A program made the position numbers and the translations under genes. The notes beneath the pieces were generated by a model that saw only the letters and a program-made list of their open reading frames with translations, did no database searches and was not told the DNA's origin. Positions 29,408-38,938 of a stretch of 64,000 nucleotides of DNA are shown here, in pieces; position 1 is the first letter of the stretch; every line of letters begins with the position of its first letter. The DNA comes from Vibrio inusitatus. GTDB taxonomy: Bacteria; Pseudomonadota; Gammaproteobacteria; Enterobacterales; Vibrionaceae. The stretch spans positions 1,483,610-1,547,609 of the forward strand of contig AP024879.1 of assembly GCA_024346935.1 (NCBI GenBank). Reading direction: 5' to 3'.

Positions 29408-29884
29408 GTGGCGAGAATTACTCAGAAACAAAAAGAAGAAAACCTAGCTAAATATAACGCGTTGATTGTGAAGATCTTCCTTTCGGAAGGTTGGGAAAGT
29501 GTCACCTACGATCGGTTAGCGAAAGAGACAGGTCTCAGAAAGAGTACTTTGCAGGGTTACTACCCATCAAATCGTGAGTTTGCGATGGCATTACAGGGTA
29601 AGATTCTTCCTATCATTATGTCTTGTCTTGATCTCTCATCACGAGAGGCGTTTATCCAGTCTTGGGAGCAAGGATTATCTGAAACACAGTTTTCCATGGT
29701 AATCAGAATGTTTGTAGCAAATGCGGCTAAAACAGAATCAAACCCTTCTACTCAAGGTGGCGTTTTGAAGCTCATTGAGATTATCGCAGAACATCTTCCT
29801 GGTGAGGATGCACATGAAATTATTGACTTGGTTATGGGTAAATCAGTAATGAGGTTATTGTTTGGTGCACAAAGAACGGCCTAG
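29408..29884 (+). CDS. TetR-like transcriptional regulator
   Basis: About 158 residues. The N-terminal helix-turn-helix (KIFLSEGWESVTYDRLAKETGLRKSTLQGYYPS, split here by reading) has the TetR pattern ending in a Gly-Tyr-Tyr instead of the common YYxF. The C-terminal part is short and helical and may bind a ligand. The frame opens with TTG at 29393; GTG 29408 (MARITQKQKEEN) is preferred, but neither has a strong ribosome-binding site. No obvious divergent target gene; codB lies downstream. Confidence 0.7.
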   Translation: MARITQKQKEENLAKYNALIVKIFLSEGWESVTYDRLAKETGLRKSTLQGYYPSNREFAMALQGKILPIIMSCLDLSSREAFIQSWEQGLSETQFSMVIRMFVANAAKTESNPSTQGGVLKLIEIIAEHLPGEDAHEIIDLVMGKSVMRLLFGAQRTA

Positions 29885-29980
29885 GTTCTCTTCTAGAGTT
29901 GTCCCTATACAGAAAATAAATATAAGTTTTCGATTTATGTAACTTGCTGTTTCTTAATGTTTTTAGCGAGTATAACTTTG

Positions 29981-29996
29981 AAGCAAACGTTTAGCT
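29981..29996. promoter_or_regulatory. Candidate PurR operator upstream of codB
   Basis: AAGCAAACGTTTAGCT resembles the PurR box (consensus near ACGCAAACGTTTTCGT), with an intact GCAAACGTTT core. It lies about 15 nt upstream of a possible -35. A second half-site, CGTTTGCGT, sits at 30045-30053, near the expected transcription start. E. coli codBA is PurR-controlled, which supports the reading. Confidence 0.55.
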
Positions 29997-30010
29997 GAGT
30001 AAAAACACAT

Positions 30011-30038
30011 TGACTATGTGATTTATATAAACATAATA
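30011..30038 (+). promoter_or_regulatory. Possible codB promoter
   Basis: TTGACT (30011-30016) and CATAAT (30033-30038) with a 16-nt spacer. The candidate PurR elements flank it on both sides. Confidence 0.5.
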
Positions 30039-30102
30039 CCGCCCGTTTGCGTGAAATTTGCGCATACATAATTTTTTTGAATGTGTAGTACGGAGAGTAA
30101 TT

Positions 30103-31341
30103 ATGGCGGGTGACAATAACTATAGTCTTGGTCCGGTTCCAACCGAGGCAAGAAAGGGCATGGCATCATTAACCATGGTGATGCTAGGGCTGACTTTCTT
30201 CTCGGCAAGTATGTGGACTGGCGGTTCACTAGGAACCGGGCTTAATTTTAATGACTTCTTCCTCGCTGTTCTAATCGGCAACCTTATTCTCGGTATCTAC
30301 ACTTCTTTTCTTGGTTACATCGGTGCTTCCACCGGACTTTCTACCCACTTATTAGCACGTTTCTCTTTTGGTACTAAAGGTTCTTGGCTTCCTTCTGCCT
30401 TGCTGGGAGGCACTCAAGTAGGTTGGTTTGGTGTTGGTGTTGCAATGTTTGCTATCCCAGTGCAAAAAGCGACAGGCATCGATACCAATGTTCTAATCGT
30501 CATCTCTGGTCTATTGATGACCGGTACTGTTTACTTCGGTATCAAAGCACTTATGGTGCTCTCTGCCATTGCTGTTCCTTCGATTGCTGTATTAGGTGGT
30601 TATTCTGTATTAACTGCAGTGGATAGCGTTGGCGGTCTTGATCAACTGCAACTTATCCAACCTGAAACACCTATCGATTTCTCTATTGCTCTGGCTATGG
30701 TTGTAGGTTCATTCATTAGTGCTGGTACTTTAACTGCTGATTTTGTCCGTTTTGGCAAGAAAGCATCGGGTGCGGTTGTTATTACTATGGTTGCATTCTT
30801 TATCGGTAACTCTCTAATGTTTATCTTTGGCGCGGCTGGCGCTGCGGCAACAGGTCAAGCAGATATCTCTGATGTGATGATGGCACAAGGGTTATTGCTT
30901 CCTGCGATTATTGTTCTGGGTTTGAATATCTGGACTACAAATGAAAATGCTCTGTATGCATCAGGTCTTGGTTTCTCAAACATTACAGGTCGTTCAAGTA
31001 CCATGTTATCAATCATCAATGGTCTGGTCGGCACCATCTTCGCTCTGTGGCTATACAACAACTTCGTTGGTTGGCTAACATTCTTGTCATTGGCTATCCC
31101 GCCAATCGGTGGCGTTATCATTGCTGATTTCATGACAAACAAAAAACGTTATAAAGACTTCGCTAAAGCAGAGTTTGTTGCGGTAAACTGGGCAGCAATT
31201 ATTGCTATGGCAGTAGGTGTCGCATCAGGTAAATTTATCCCAGGTATTGTGCCATTGAATGCGGTATTGGGCGGAGCGATTTGTTACTTGATTCTGAACC
31301 CGCTGTTTAATAAAAAATCCCTGACGGAACAAACGGCTTAA
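30103..31341 (+). CDS. codB: Cytosine permease
   Basis: A 412-residue NCS1-family transporter with about 12 membrane helices; the start LGPVPTEARKGMASLTMV and the segment TADFVRFGKK match CodB. It imports cytosine by cation symport. The frame opens upstream at 30058, but ATG 30103 has CGGAGAG at good spacing. It is followed 9 nt later by codA, so the two form the cytosine salvage operon, with candidate PurR sites in front. Confidence 0.92.
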   Translation: MAGDNNYSLGPVPTEARKGMASLTMVMLGLTFFSASMWTGGSLGTGLNFNDFFLAVLIGNLILGIYTSFLGYIGASTGLSTHLLARFSFGTKGSWLPSALLGGTQVGWFGVGVAMFAIPVQKATGIDTNVLIVISGLLMTGTVYFGIKALMVLSAIAVPSIAVLGGYSVLTAVDSVGGLDQLQLIQPETPIDFSIALAMVVGSFISAGTLTADFVRFGKKASGAVVITMVAFFIGNSLMFIFGAAGAAATGQADISDVMMAQGLLLPAIIVLGLNIWTTNENALYASGLGFSNITGRSSTMLSIINGLVGTIFALWLYNNFVGWLTFLSLAIPPIGGVIIADFMTNKKRYKDFAKAEFVAVNWAAIIAMAVGVASGKFIPGIVPLNAVLGGAICYLILNPLFNKKSLTEQTA

Positions 31342-31350
31342 AGGTAATTT

Positions 31351-32628
31351 ATGAGCTCATTATTGATCAATAATGCACGACTTCCAGGAAAAGTAGGTCT
31401 ACAACAAATCTTAATTGAAGATGGCACGTTTGCACGTATTGTAAATGCTACCTCAATTGTTGATTTTAAGGGTAAGACACTGGATGCAGAAGGCGGTATT
31501 GCGGTTGCTCCATTCTGTGAGCCCCATATCCACCTAGATGCGACTCAAACTGCAGGTGAGCCAAGTTGGAATATCTCTGGTACTTTATTTGAAGGTATCG
31601 AACGTTGGGCAGAGCGAAAGCAAACCCTGACTATGGAAGATGTTAAATCTCGTGCTAAGCAAACTTTAAAGTGGCAAATTGCCAACGGCATTCAACACGT
31701 CCGTACACACGTTGACGTTTCAGACCCCACACTACTCGCTCTACGCGCCTTAGTAGAAGTGCGTGAAGAGATGAAAGAGTGGGTAGATATTCAGATAGTT
31801 GCTTTTCCTCAGGAAGGAATTCTTTCTTACCCCAACGGTAAAGAATTACTTGAAGAAGCAGTGCAACTTGGCGCGGATGTCATTGGAGCCATTCCGCACT
31901 TTGAGTTTACGCGTGAGTATGGTGTTGAGTCACTGCATTATATCTTTGAGTTAGCTCGTAAGTACGATTGTTTGATTGATGTGCATTGTGATGAGATTGA
32001 TGATGAGCAGTCTCGTTTTGTGGAGACTCTGGCGGCACTTGCTCATAAATATGAAATGGGCGACAAAGTCACGGCAAGCCATACCACGGCAATGGGTTCG
32101 TACAACGGTGCGTATGCATCGCGTTTGTTCCGTTTATTGAAGATGTCAGGCATTAGCTTTGTTGCTAATCCGCTAGTGAACACTCACTTGCAAGGTCGTT
32201 TTGATGACTACCCTAAGCGTCGTGGCGTAACTCGCGTGAAAGAGATGCTAGAGGCTAATATCAATGTCTGTTTTGGTCATGATGATGTATTTGATCCTTG
32301 GTATCCCTTAGGTACGGCAAACATGCTTCAGGTATTGCATATGGGTCTGCACGTCACACAGGTAATGGGATACGATCAGATTAATCAGTCTCTAGACTTG
32401 ATCAGCACTAACTCTGCTAAAGCGTTGAACATTCAAGATCACTATGGCATTGAAGAAGGAAAACCAGGTAGTTTACTTATTTTACCTGCAGAAAATGGCT
32501 TTGATGCGGTTCGTCGTCAAGTACCGGTTCGCTATTCAGTTCGTCATGGGCAAGTTATTGCATCGACTGTACCTGCGCAAACGAGCATTAATCTAGATAT
32601 ACAAGAAGAAGTAACCTTTAAGCGCTAG
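31351..32628 (+). CDS. codA: Cytosine deaminase
   Basis: A 425-residue amidohydrolase. Metal ligands and catalytic residues are visible: FCEPHIHLD (His59, His61), DVHCDEIDD (HxxxE pattern), [11 protein letters not shown] and [11 protein letters not shown]. It deaminates cytosine to uracil and ammonia for pyrimidine salvage. It follows codB directly, with AAAGG upstream of the ATG. A perfect long hairpin terminates the operon. Confidence 0.94.
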   Translation: MSSLLINNARLPGKVGLQQILIEDGTFARIVNATSIVDFKGKTLDAEGGIAVAPFCEPHIHLDATQTAGEPSWNISGTLFEGIERWAERKQTLTMEDVKSRAKQTLKWQIANGIQHVRTHVDVSDPTLLALRALVEVREEMKEWVDIQIVAFPQEGILSYPNGKELLEEAVQLGADVIGAIPHFEFTREYGVESLHYIFELARKYDCLIDVHCDEIDDEQSRFVETLAALAHKYEMGDKVTASHTTAMGSYNGAYASRLFRLLKMSGISFVANPLVNTHLQGRFDDYPKRRGVTRVKEMLEANINVCFGHDDVFDPWYPLGTANMLQVLHMGLHVTQVMGYDQINQSLDLISTNSAKALNIQDHYGIEEGKPGSLLILPAENGFDAVRRQVPVRYSVRHGQVIASTVPAQTSINLDIQEEVTFKR

Positions 32629-32642
32629 TTACTATGATTGCG

Positions 32643-32687
32643 AATGAAAAAGCGGAGTTAATCGAAAGATAACCCCGCTTTTTCATT
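32643..32687. terminator. Bidirectional terminator between codA and the DUF1501 gene
   Basis: Eighteen-bp stem (left arm 32643-32660, right arm 32670-32687) with one A/C mismatch and a 9-nt loop. The outer bases are A on the left and T on the right, so it can end transcription in both directions. Confidence 0.88.
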
Positions 32688-32693
32688 GTTAAA

Positions 32694-34442
32694 TTAGCTT
32701 CCCCAAACTTCTATTTGTTTGAAGTTGTTCCATCCCTGCATAGAGATGTCTTGGTCATTGTTGCCAAGGCAAACAAATCGAATAAATCTACCTTTGATTG
32801 AACCTAGTGGATATTTAACTAAGTCATTACTATTGCCATCGGTCGTTATGCTTAAAACGTGGTCAAAGTTTATGCCATCTCTACTGACCTCTATATCGAT
32901 CAGATAACTACGCTCATCACCTTTGGCTTGTGCAAATCGTACCTCATCGAGCGAAAATATAGACTGAAGTTCGACTGTATATTGGCAATCATTAAATGCA
33001 GACCATTTAGTGTTCATATTACCGTCGATTGCATGTTCGACTTTATCGATACCATTTGGATTTTCTGCTGTGGCAATGGCGTTGGTAATGGTCAGATTTT
33101 GACTATCACCAGAATCACAACTGCGGAAAATCGGAAGAGATTTTTGATCGCCTAGTGATGGAAATAGGTAGTTTAAATCACTTTCTCTTACTCCTAACCA
33201 CTGCAATAAAGTGGCATGGAATAGATCAACACTCATGGTCGGAACGATACGACCGCGAGTCATCATATCGTGACTATTATGTTTTAGATCAGGCCAATCA
33301 CCTACGATTCTATTTCCAAGCAAGTCGCCTCCCAATACCCAATGGCAGTTGCCCCAACCATGGTCGGTACCAGTCCCATTAGGTTCAAGGGTACGACCAA
33401 ACTCAGACATGGTAAATGTTGTTACTGCTTCTGATAAACCGTGTTCTTCTAACCTTTCATAGAAGATGGATAGCTGTGAGCTTAAGTCACGCAATAAGGC
33501 TCCCTGGACGTTTTTTTGATTACTGTGAGTATCAAATCCACCTAGAGTAACAGAGAAAAACTGAGTGGGTTTCTTGAAAGAGTCTCTTGCCAGTAACAAT
33601 AAGAAAACGACGCGAAGTTGTTTCCCAACATCGGAATCTAGATTAAAGCCATAAGTTTCTTCATTATTGAAGATCTTGGAGAATTCTTCGTATTTTAAAT
33701 TAGCGTCATAGCAGAGTTCAGCGTAGTACTCTTTGAATACAGAATCCTTGGTTTCACTATGTTGCCTAAAGGCATCGTAGAGGTTCTGACTCATACTAGG
33801 AAAACTCATATTTGGTGGCAGTGAGGTACCTATTCGGTTCGCTGACTTGGGCAAACTGTTAGTCCAGGTAGTGTGTGAACCTGTTTCAAACAGAGGTGTG
33901 AGCTCCTCCATGTTGAATGAATCAGACAACAGGTGGGCAGAAAGCGCCCCCCATCCCTCGTTGCTTATATAATGGGTGGTTTTAGTTTGAGTAATTTGAC
34001 TCTGATGATTGTGTGAGAATAGGTGAATTGGTCTCAAATCATCTATCTCGTCGCCGCTAGAGCGAGGTTGCATTAAAGGCCCAACGTTGACTATGGGAAG
34101 TGCTTTACCTTGGTCAAACATCCACTTCAGATCTGACAATTCAGGAGAGAGTCCGAGGTTCAATCCATTGTCATCCAGGCTCAGATCGAGTACATCACTC
34201 TGGTTCCAAGCTAGGTTAGTTCGTAGCTCGCTGTACTTCTGATATTCATTGTTATTTTTTGGAATGAAGCAATTAAATCCATCGTTTCCACCATTGAGAT
34301 TAATACCCACAAGAGCCTTGTATGGCGAATTAGGATCGCAGCGTAGCTGCAATGCGTTTGCCATAGGCGAAGCAAGATTTAGCGCAGTGACACCAGCGGT
34401 AGACATTGCACCTTTTAAAAAAGTTCTTCTAGTTACTTGCAT
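32694..34442 (-). CDS. Tat-exported DUF1501 protein with C-terminal discoidin-like domain
   Basis: A 582-residue protein. The N terminus is a twin-arginine signal (RRTFLKG with Arg5-Arg6, then a hydrophobic stretch ending PMANA). The central part carries the DUF1501 pattern GINLNGGNDGFNCFIP and a late DHGWG; this family is related to sulfatase/phosphatase folds but has no proven activity. Residues about 450-582 look like an F5/8 type C (discoidin) carbohydrate-binding module (DGNMNTKWSAF, GRFIRFVCLG). Pairs with the DUF1800 gene 3 nt upstream. Confidence 0.85.
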   Translation of the reverse strand: MQVTRRTFLKGAMSTAGVTALNLASPMANALQLRCDPNSPYKALVGINLNGGNDGFNCFIPKNNNEYQKYSELRTNLAWNQSDVLDLSLDDNGLNLGLSPELSDLKWMFDQGKALPIVNVGPLMQPRSSGDEIDDLRPIHLFSHNHQSQITQTKTTHYISNEGWGALSAHLLSDSFNMEELTPLFETGSHTTWTNSLPKSANRIGTSLPPNMSFPSMSQNLYDAFRQHSETKDSVFKEYYAELCYDANLKYEEFSKIFNNEETYGFNLDSDVGKQLRVVFLLLLARDSFKKPTQFFSVTLGGFDTHSNQKNVQGALLRDLSSQLSIFYERLEEHGLSEAVTTFTMSEFGRTLEPNGTGTDHGWGNCHWVLGGDLLGNRIVGDWPDLKHNSHDMMTRGRIVPTMSVDLFHATLLQWLGVRESDLNYLFPSLGDQKSLPIFRSCDSGDSQNLTITNAIATAENPNGIDKVEHAIDGNMNTKWSAFNDCQYTVELQSIFSLDEVRFAQAKGDERSYLIDIEVSRDGINFDHVLSITTDGNSNDLVKYPLGSIKGRFIRFVCLGNNDQDISMQGWNNFKQIEVWGS

Positions 34443-34445
34443 CGT

Positions 34446-35936
34446 TTACCCCTGGGTCATAAATTCTGGTGACATAATGATCTGAATAAGTAGCACTCTT
34501 AATGCATCGAGATTGTTTCGATTAGCTGTGTCCATGTAGTCTCGTATGATGTTTTTCATACTTTCGCTCATGTTCCGGGCAAACAAGTGGAGATCGATCT
34601 CGTTGATTAGGTTTTCGATACTATTTTGATTGTCGATGTTGGAAAAGTGCGACTCTATGGCGGGGCGATTCATATAAGCCTTCGCATTCTGGTCACTTTG
34701 GAGGCGTACAGCCAGATCTGTGACTTGAGAGTAGTAATGGTAAATATCATCCCAGTTGTAGATTTTAAATTCTGGTGCGTTGAGCCCGACAAATCGTTCA
34801 TCGCTAGGGGATTCATCTGGTTGGTAGTAATAAAAGACGCTTGGTGCATCGCAAATTACACGTCGCGATTTCCAGGAATAGGCGTCCGGTAAGATGCCAT
34901 TTAGATCTTTGAGAGTGAGATTTAGTCCGCGCATGGCATGAGACAAAGTAATTAGAGGGTCTCTTATCAAGCCTCTTTCTTTATCTTCATTTTCGTAATT
35001 CGCAGCGTCGTCGGTTAGGATTGCTTCTACAAGCTTGAGCATATCCAGTCCGCTATTTTTGAAGGTCTTAGCAACACGCTCGATATAGTCGGGAGAAGGA
35101 TTGGAAGTTACCATTTTTTGAATAAAAAACTTAGCGATAAATGGAGTGATATTCTGATGGTCACAAAGGATATCTATTAATTGGTCTAGATCCTCTTCCG
35201 CAGATCCCCCAGGTTGAATATCGCGACCAAGAATGGCTTTAGCTTCAGGGTTATGCGCACCTTGTTTTTCACGCAATGGTTTTAGCCAATCATCATTATT
35301 AATGCCCCAACCAGTCATAATCTTAGCAGCCTGCTCTATGTCTTCCTGGCTGTATGAGGATACTGGTCTTCCATTTCCGTCTTCAATGGTGCTGCCATCC
35401 ATTTCAAGAAGCACTGGACCTATTGTAAATAGCTGCATTAATTCACGGGCATAGTTTTCGTCGGCAGCAACCCCTTCTTTGTAATCGTTTTCTAAGAAAG
35501 TTAAATATTCTCCCATTACTGGAGAGGTTGATACTATTTTTAGTAGCTCTCTAAAGTTACCAAAGCAGTTTTGGGCGAGGTTGTCGTAGTACTTGGAGAT
35601 AGCAATGCGTCGTGGAGCACGGCTGAGTTCAGGATGTTGAACTGACACCACAAACAGTTGGGTTAGGATATAGGCAATGCGATTTCGTAAAACAGAACCA
35701 GTGCTAAGTAGTATGTCTGTATAGGCGATTCTTTGGTGAACGGCAGTCCAATCTGCTTTGGGGTGCCTTTCTGCCATATATTGCTGTCGTGCAACTAGTG
35801 AGTTGCCATTTAAACCTGATTGCAGGCTGATCCAGTTTTCGATACTTCCAGCTTGATTTAAGTTATCAAGGTCATGGCTCTTAAAGCCCATAGTGGCTTG
35901 AAGAAGGACCTGATGCGCTTTTCTTGGGGTAATCAT
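34446..35936 (-). CDS. DUF1800-family protein
   Basis: A 496-residue protein with the DUF1800 hallmarks PRKAHQVLLQATMGF at the N terminus and ENYARELMQLFTIG in the middle (about residues 160-175). DUF1800 and DUF1501 genes travel as a pair in many bacteria and are believed to act together outside the cytoplasm; the role is unknown. I see no signal peptide here. ATG 35954 opens the frame, but ATG 35936 has GAGGAG upstream and is chosen. Confidence 0.85.
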   Translation of the reverse strand: MITPRKAHQVLLQATMGFKSHDLDNLNQAGSIENWISLQSGLNGNSLVARQQYMAERHPKADWTAVHQRIAYTDILLSTGSVLRNRIAYILTQLFVVSVQHPELSRAPRRIAISKYYDNLAQNCFGNFRELLKIVSTSPVMGEYLTFLENDYKEGVAADENYARELMQLFTIGPVLLEMDGSTIEDGNGRPVSSYSQEDIEQAAKIMTGWGINNDDWLKPLREKQGAHNPEAKAILGRDIQPGGSAEEDLDQLIDILCDHQNITPFIAKFFIQKMVTSNPSPDYIERVAKTFKNSGLDMLKLVEAILTDDAANYENEDKERGLIRDPLITLSHAMRGLNLTLKDLNGILPDAYSWKSRRVICDAPSVFYYYQPDESPSDERFVGLNAPEFKIYNWDDIYHYYSQVTDLAVRLQSDQNAKAYMNRPAIESHFSNIDNQNSIENLINEIDLHLFARNMSESMKNIIRDYMDTANRNNLDALRVLLIQIIMSPEFMTQG

Positions 35937-36619
35937 TAGTAGAACGCTCCTCATCTAAATGGTTGAGGATTGTACTTAGAGAGTTGAAATGAATGATTTT
36001 TGTTGATGGAATTTATGACAGTGCTTGAAAAAAGCAACTTGTTGACGGAATTATTTCTTTTTTGTATTGCTATTGCGTAATGGTATTGATTATTTGTATG
36101 AAACTGATCACAGTTGTTTCCTAGTTGTCAGGGGTATGCGTTCAAGTCAGAGGAAGGTGTTAGTTATGTAAGTTAAGGGAAAGAGAAAGTTGTGGGCCGA
36201 AAAAATAGTTGTAAATTACACTGAAACACATGTAACTCACTGTAACTTTATGAGTGAGGCTATGGTGCTCAATTGAACCTATTGATATCGATTTTTAAAG
36301 TAAGAATTAGTAAAGTAGTCTCTTTCCTAAGAACCCATATATACCTCTATACTAACTAATAAATCTGCCATGCATCCCTCTGCGCAGATATGATGATTGC
36401 TTTAGATTTTTGGAAGAGTATTTAGCTAGATCAATCTGACTATCTATTGATAATTATAGGAATTATGGTGTAAGGAAAGAGTATGTAAAGGAAAGCAAGA
36501 CAGTTTACTTATTTGGCGCTAAGCAATTCAGCCGCCCTCTAAAGGGGCGACTACTTGGATGATTGTTCAAGTAGTAACTTTCGCTACTAATTGCTGCAAA
36601 ACTCTCTAATCACTGTTGG
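35937..36619. other. Long AT-rich intergenic region
   Basis: About 680 bp with no credible coding frame. It must contain the promoter for the leftward DUF1800/DUF1501 pair. A hairpin ACTACTTG (36550-36557) / CAAGTAGT (36568-36575) lies downstream of the leftward porin-like gene, and CGCCC/GGGCG can pair just left of it (about 36533-36549); neither has a clear T run. TGTAACTCACTGTAAC (36231-36246) contains a direct TGTAAC repeat of unknown meaning. Confidence 0.4.
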
Positions 36620-37279
36620 CTAAAATTTATAACTAATACCACCATAGAGCATGCTCATGTTCCATGTCGACTCTGTTTTGTGAATAGTCACATTTTCAAT
36701 CTCTGTGATATCTCCTTCATAGGCAACTCGCAATGTTAGTCCCTGAAAAGCGGTTATTGGTGAGTAGTCTAAGCCAATTCCGTAATGCCCAGCAGGGCCA
36801 GAATCGCTGTCCAAGATGGCGACATCAGCTGATTGTTGAAGATCGAGCGCAGAGACACCGAGCTTTACAAATGGACGTAGTCCGTTATCAAAGGTGTACC
36901 CAAGATTGGCCGAGACAGAGAGTGATCTTGGCGAGAAAGCTTTGAAATCATGTGACATATTTTGGCCTACAAATGGAGCGGCTCCGCTGATATTGATGTC
37001 TGCGCTACCATAGTCGTTGTAGGACGTTTCGATACCTATGATTCGATTAAAAATATAGCCCCCATAGATTGAAAAAGCCGTTCCCTTCGCATCCAGAGAC
37101 GTGTGAATGTTGCTTGAATACTCCTTGCCTAAATAAGAGATAAAACCACCATCATCGAAGTTAGGTTTACCGACACCACCCCCGACATACCAACCACTAG
37201 TACTGTTTGCTTCACTAGCAAATGAAGACCCAGAGACGACAATAGCCCCTATTAAGATCAGAGTTGTATTTAGTTTCAT
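36620..37279 (-). CDS. Outer-membrane beta-barrel protein (OmpA/OmpX-like)
   Basis: A 219-residue protein with a signal peptide ending SGSSFA and repeated amphipathic strands ending in aromatic residues, closing with SMLYGGISYKF (terminal Phe), the usual signal for outer-membrane insertion. GWYVGGGVGKPNF is typical of OmpA-like transmembrane barrels. The frame opens at TTG 37321, but ATG 37279 with a GGGGGGAAT upstream gives a clean signal peptide and is chosen. Function not known. Confidence 0.8.
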   Translation of the reverse strand: MKLNTTLILIGAIVVSGSSFASEANSTSGWYVGGGVGKPNFDDGGFISYLGKEYSSNIHTSLDAKGTAFSIYGGYIFNRIIGIETSYNDYGSADINISGAAPFVGQNMSHDFKAFSPRSLSVSANLGYTFDNGLRPFVKLGVSALDLQQSADVAILDSDSGPAGHYGIGLDYSPITAFQGLTLRVAYEGDITEIENVTIHKTESTWNMSMLYGGISYKF

Positions 37280-37552
37280 ATTCCCCCCATGGTGTATAAA
37301 ACTTTGTGGGAAATTTATCAAGACAGTATTTTAATGGAACAAGTGAAATCGAAGTTATCAATTTTAATATTATTGTAATACAAATATAAGATGTTTTTAT
37401 TTGCAGAAAATGTTTGCTTTCTATGCATCAAATATCATTTACACTGCTTCGTTAACTCATTGTAATACTTATTTTAATTGAAATGCTGACAGAGTGTGGA
37501 GAGGGTCCTACGCTTTATTCATTAGTCGTAAATTCACTATTTTGAGAAATAA

Positions 37553-38299
37553 ATGTTTAGAAATGGAATTCTATGTGTGTTGCTAGTGAGCCCACTTTGC
37601 TGGTCTCAAAGCTTGGTTGATCTTGAGTACCAGCAACGTAAATCCAAAGATGATCAACAGGCCTATCAACTTATTCTGGATAGTGGTGTAAATGAAAAAT
37701 TTATTTCACTGGTTAATCAGCTATTTCCATTTGAGCAACCCATATCGCTAGTTTATGGCCCTGATTCGTCTGGACCTTATTACGATCCTGAGCAGCATTC
37801 CATCTATATACCTTATAGTTTTGTTTTGGAATCCCAGTACTATTTCTCTAAAAATAGACCCAAAAATGAGGTCAATCAGGGTGTAACAGATACTTTGATG
37901 CACACCCTATTACATGAGGTCGGGCACGCATTGGTGGCAGATAACCTTATACCGATATTGGGTAAGGAAGAAGATGCAGTAGATAATCTTGCCACGATTG
38001 TGATGATCAATTATCTCGAGAATGGTCAAGATGCCGCCTTGAATGCGGCAGACATGTTTGATTATGAATCAGAGTCGGGTGGAGAGTATTACGATTTTTC
38101 TGAGTATGCTGGTGTGCATAGTTTTAATTTACAACGTTATTTTGCAACTTTATGCTTGGTATATGGTAGTGATCCAAAAAGGAACAAAGGATTGCTTGAT
38201 GAAATTGAAGAAGACTACCTAGCTGATCAACAAGACACCTGTGAAGAAACCTATCATCAGCTCTATGAAAACTGGCATAGATATCTCAATAATTCATAG
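37553..38299 (+). CDS. Exported HExxH putative metallopeptidase (DUF4344-like)
   Basis: A 248-residue exported protein: short signal peptide (LCVLLVSPLCWSQS), then a zinc-peptidase motif LLHEVGHAL (His121, Glu122, His125) and a downstream acidic motif GKEEDAVDNLA (about 137-147) that would supply the third zinc ligand. This combination matches DUF4344 putative metallopeptidases. The tail is rich in Asp/Glu. First of three closely spaced genes, all exported or membrane proteins. No activity is established. Confidence 0.75.
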   Translation: MFRNGILCVLLVSPLCWSQSLVDLEYQQRKSKDDQQAYQLILDSGVNEKFISLVNQLFPFEQPISLVYGPDSSGPYYDPEQHSIYIPYSFVLESQYYFSKNRPKNEVNQGVTDTLMHTLLHEVGHALVADNLIPILGKEEDAVDNLATIVMINYLENGQDAALNAADMFDYESESGGEYYDFSEYAGVHSFNLQRYFATLCLVYGSDPKRNKGLLDEIEEDYLADQQDTCEETYHQLYENWHRYLNNS

Positions 38300-38317
38300 A
38301 GTGAAAGGGCATTTATT

Positions 38318-38926
38318 TTGAAGTTATTACTCTTAGGCGCAATAAGCATACTGGCCATTCCGTTTATGGCAATGAGCGACGAATCCGATGTGCTATATGT
38401 TGAAGAATCAATGTTTGAATCAAATGCCCGCCCAAGTGGTGGTGAGGTTTGGCTTGATACTAGTAAAAGTGGCGAGCGAAATGAAACGCTTTATACCGCT
38501 CGGTTTCTATCGAAGATGACTTCAGTGTGTATTTCACAATTGGATTTTTCATCACCTCAAATACTCGACAGGATTAATCGGAAAACTAGCTTTTCTTTGG
38601 TGGATGATCAACTTAGAGGAAAGCGTCCTGCAGGACTACTTAGCATTACTTTTGATATTGAGGTCAAAGAGTTAAACTTGCTGACACATATTCCTGCGAG
38701 TTACTCAGTTGAACAACATTTATATAACTACAATATGTTCGTCGATGAGGCGCAGTTCAGCTTTGTGATGAAGCCGATATCTGAGGATGAAGTAGTAGTG
38801 GATGTAGAGGCCAGTAATAGAGTAGCGAGTACGATTCCTACTTGGGTTAACAACATGTTCCAGTCCAATGTTGAAGGCAAGATACTGCATTTTCAAAGCG
38901 CGTTAACAGAGCTTTGTTCAAAATAA
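38318..38926 (+). CDS. Exported protein of unknown function
   Basis: A 202-residue protein with a clear signal peptide (LLLLGAISILAIPFMAMS). The start is TTG 38318; no upstream ATG exists, and ATGs at residues 17 and 19 would remove the signal, so the TTG is likely real. The mature part has a beta-rich character (ARFLSKMTSVCISQLDF, LLSITFDIEVKELNLL) and two cysteines that could pair. No family recognised. Lies 18 nt after the metallopeptidase gene and 12 nt before a membrane-protein gene. Confidence 0.65.
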   Translation: MKLLLLGAISILAIPFMAMSDESDVLYVEESMFESNARPSGGEVWLDTSKSGERNETLYTARFLSKMTSVCISQLDFSSPQILDRINRKTSFSLVDDQLRGKRPAGLLSITFDIEVKELNLLTHIPASYSVEQHLYNYNMFVDEAQFSFVMKPISEDEVVVDVEASNRVASTIPTWVNNMFQSNVEGKILHFQSALTELCSK

Positions 38927-38938
38927 GGAAGTAACGCT

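Noticed and set aside
29885-30102. Purine or other riboswitch in the codB leader
   Set aside because: No conserved junction or pairing pattern of a known riboswitch; PurR-like DNA sites explain the motifs better.
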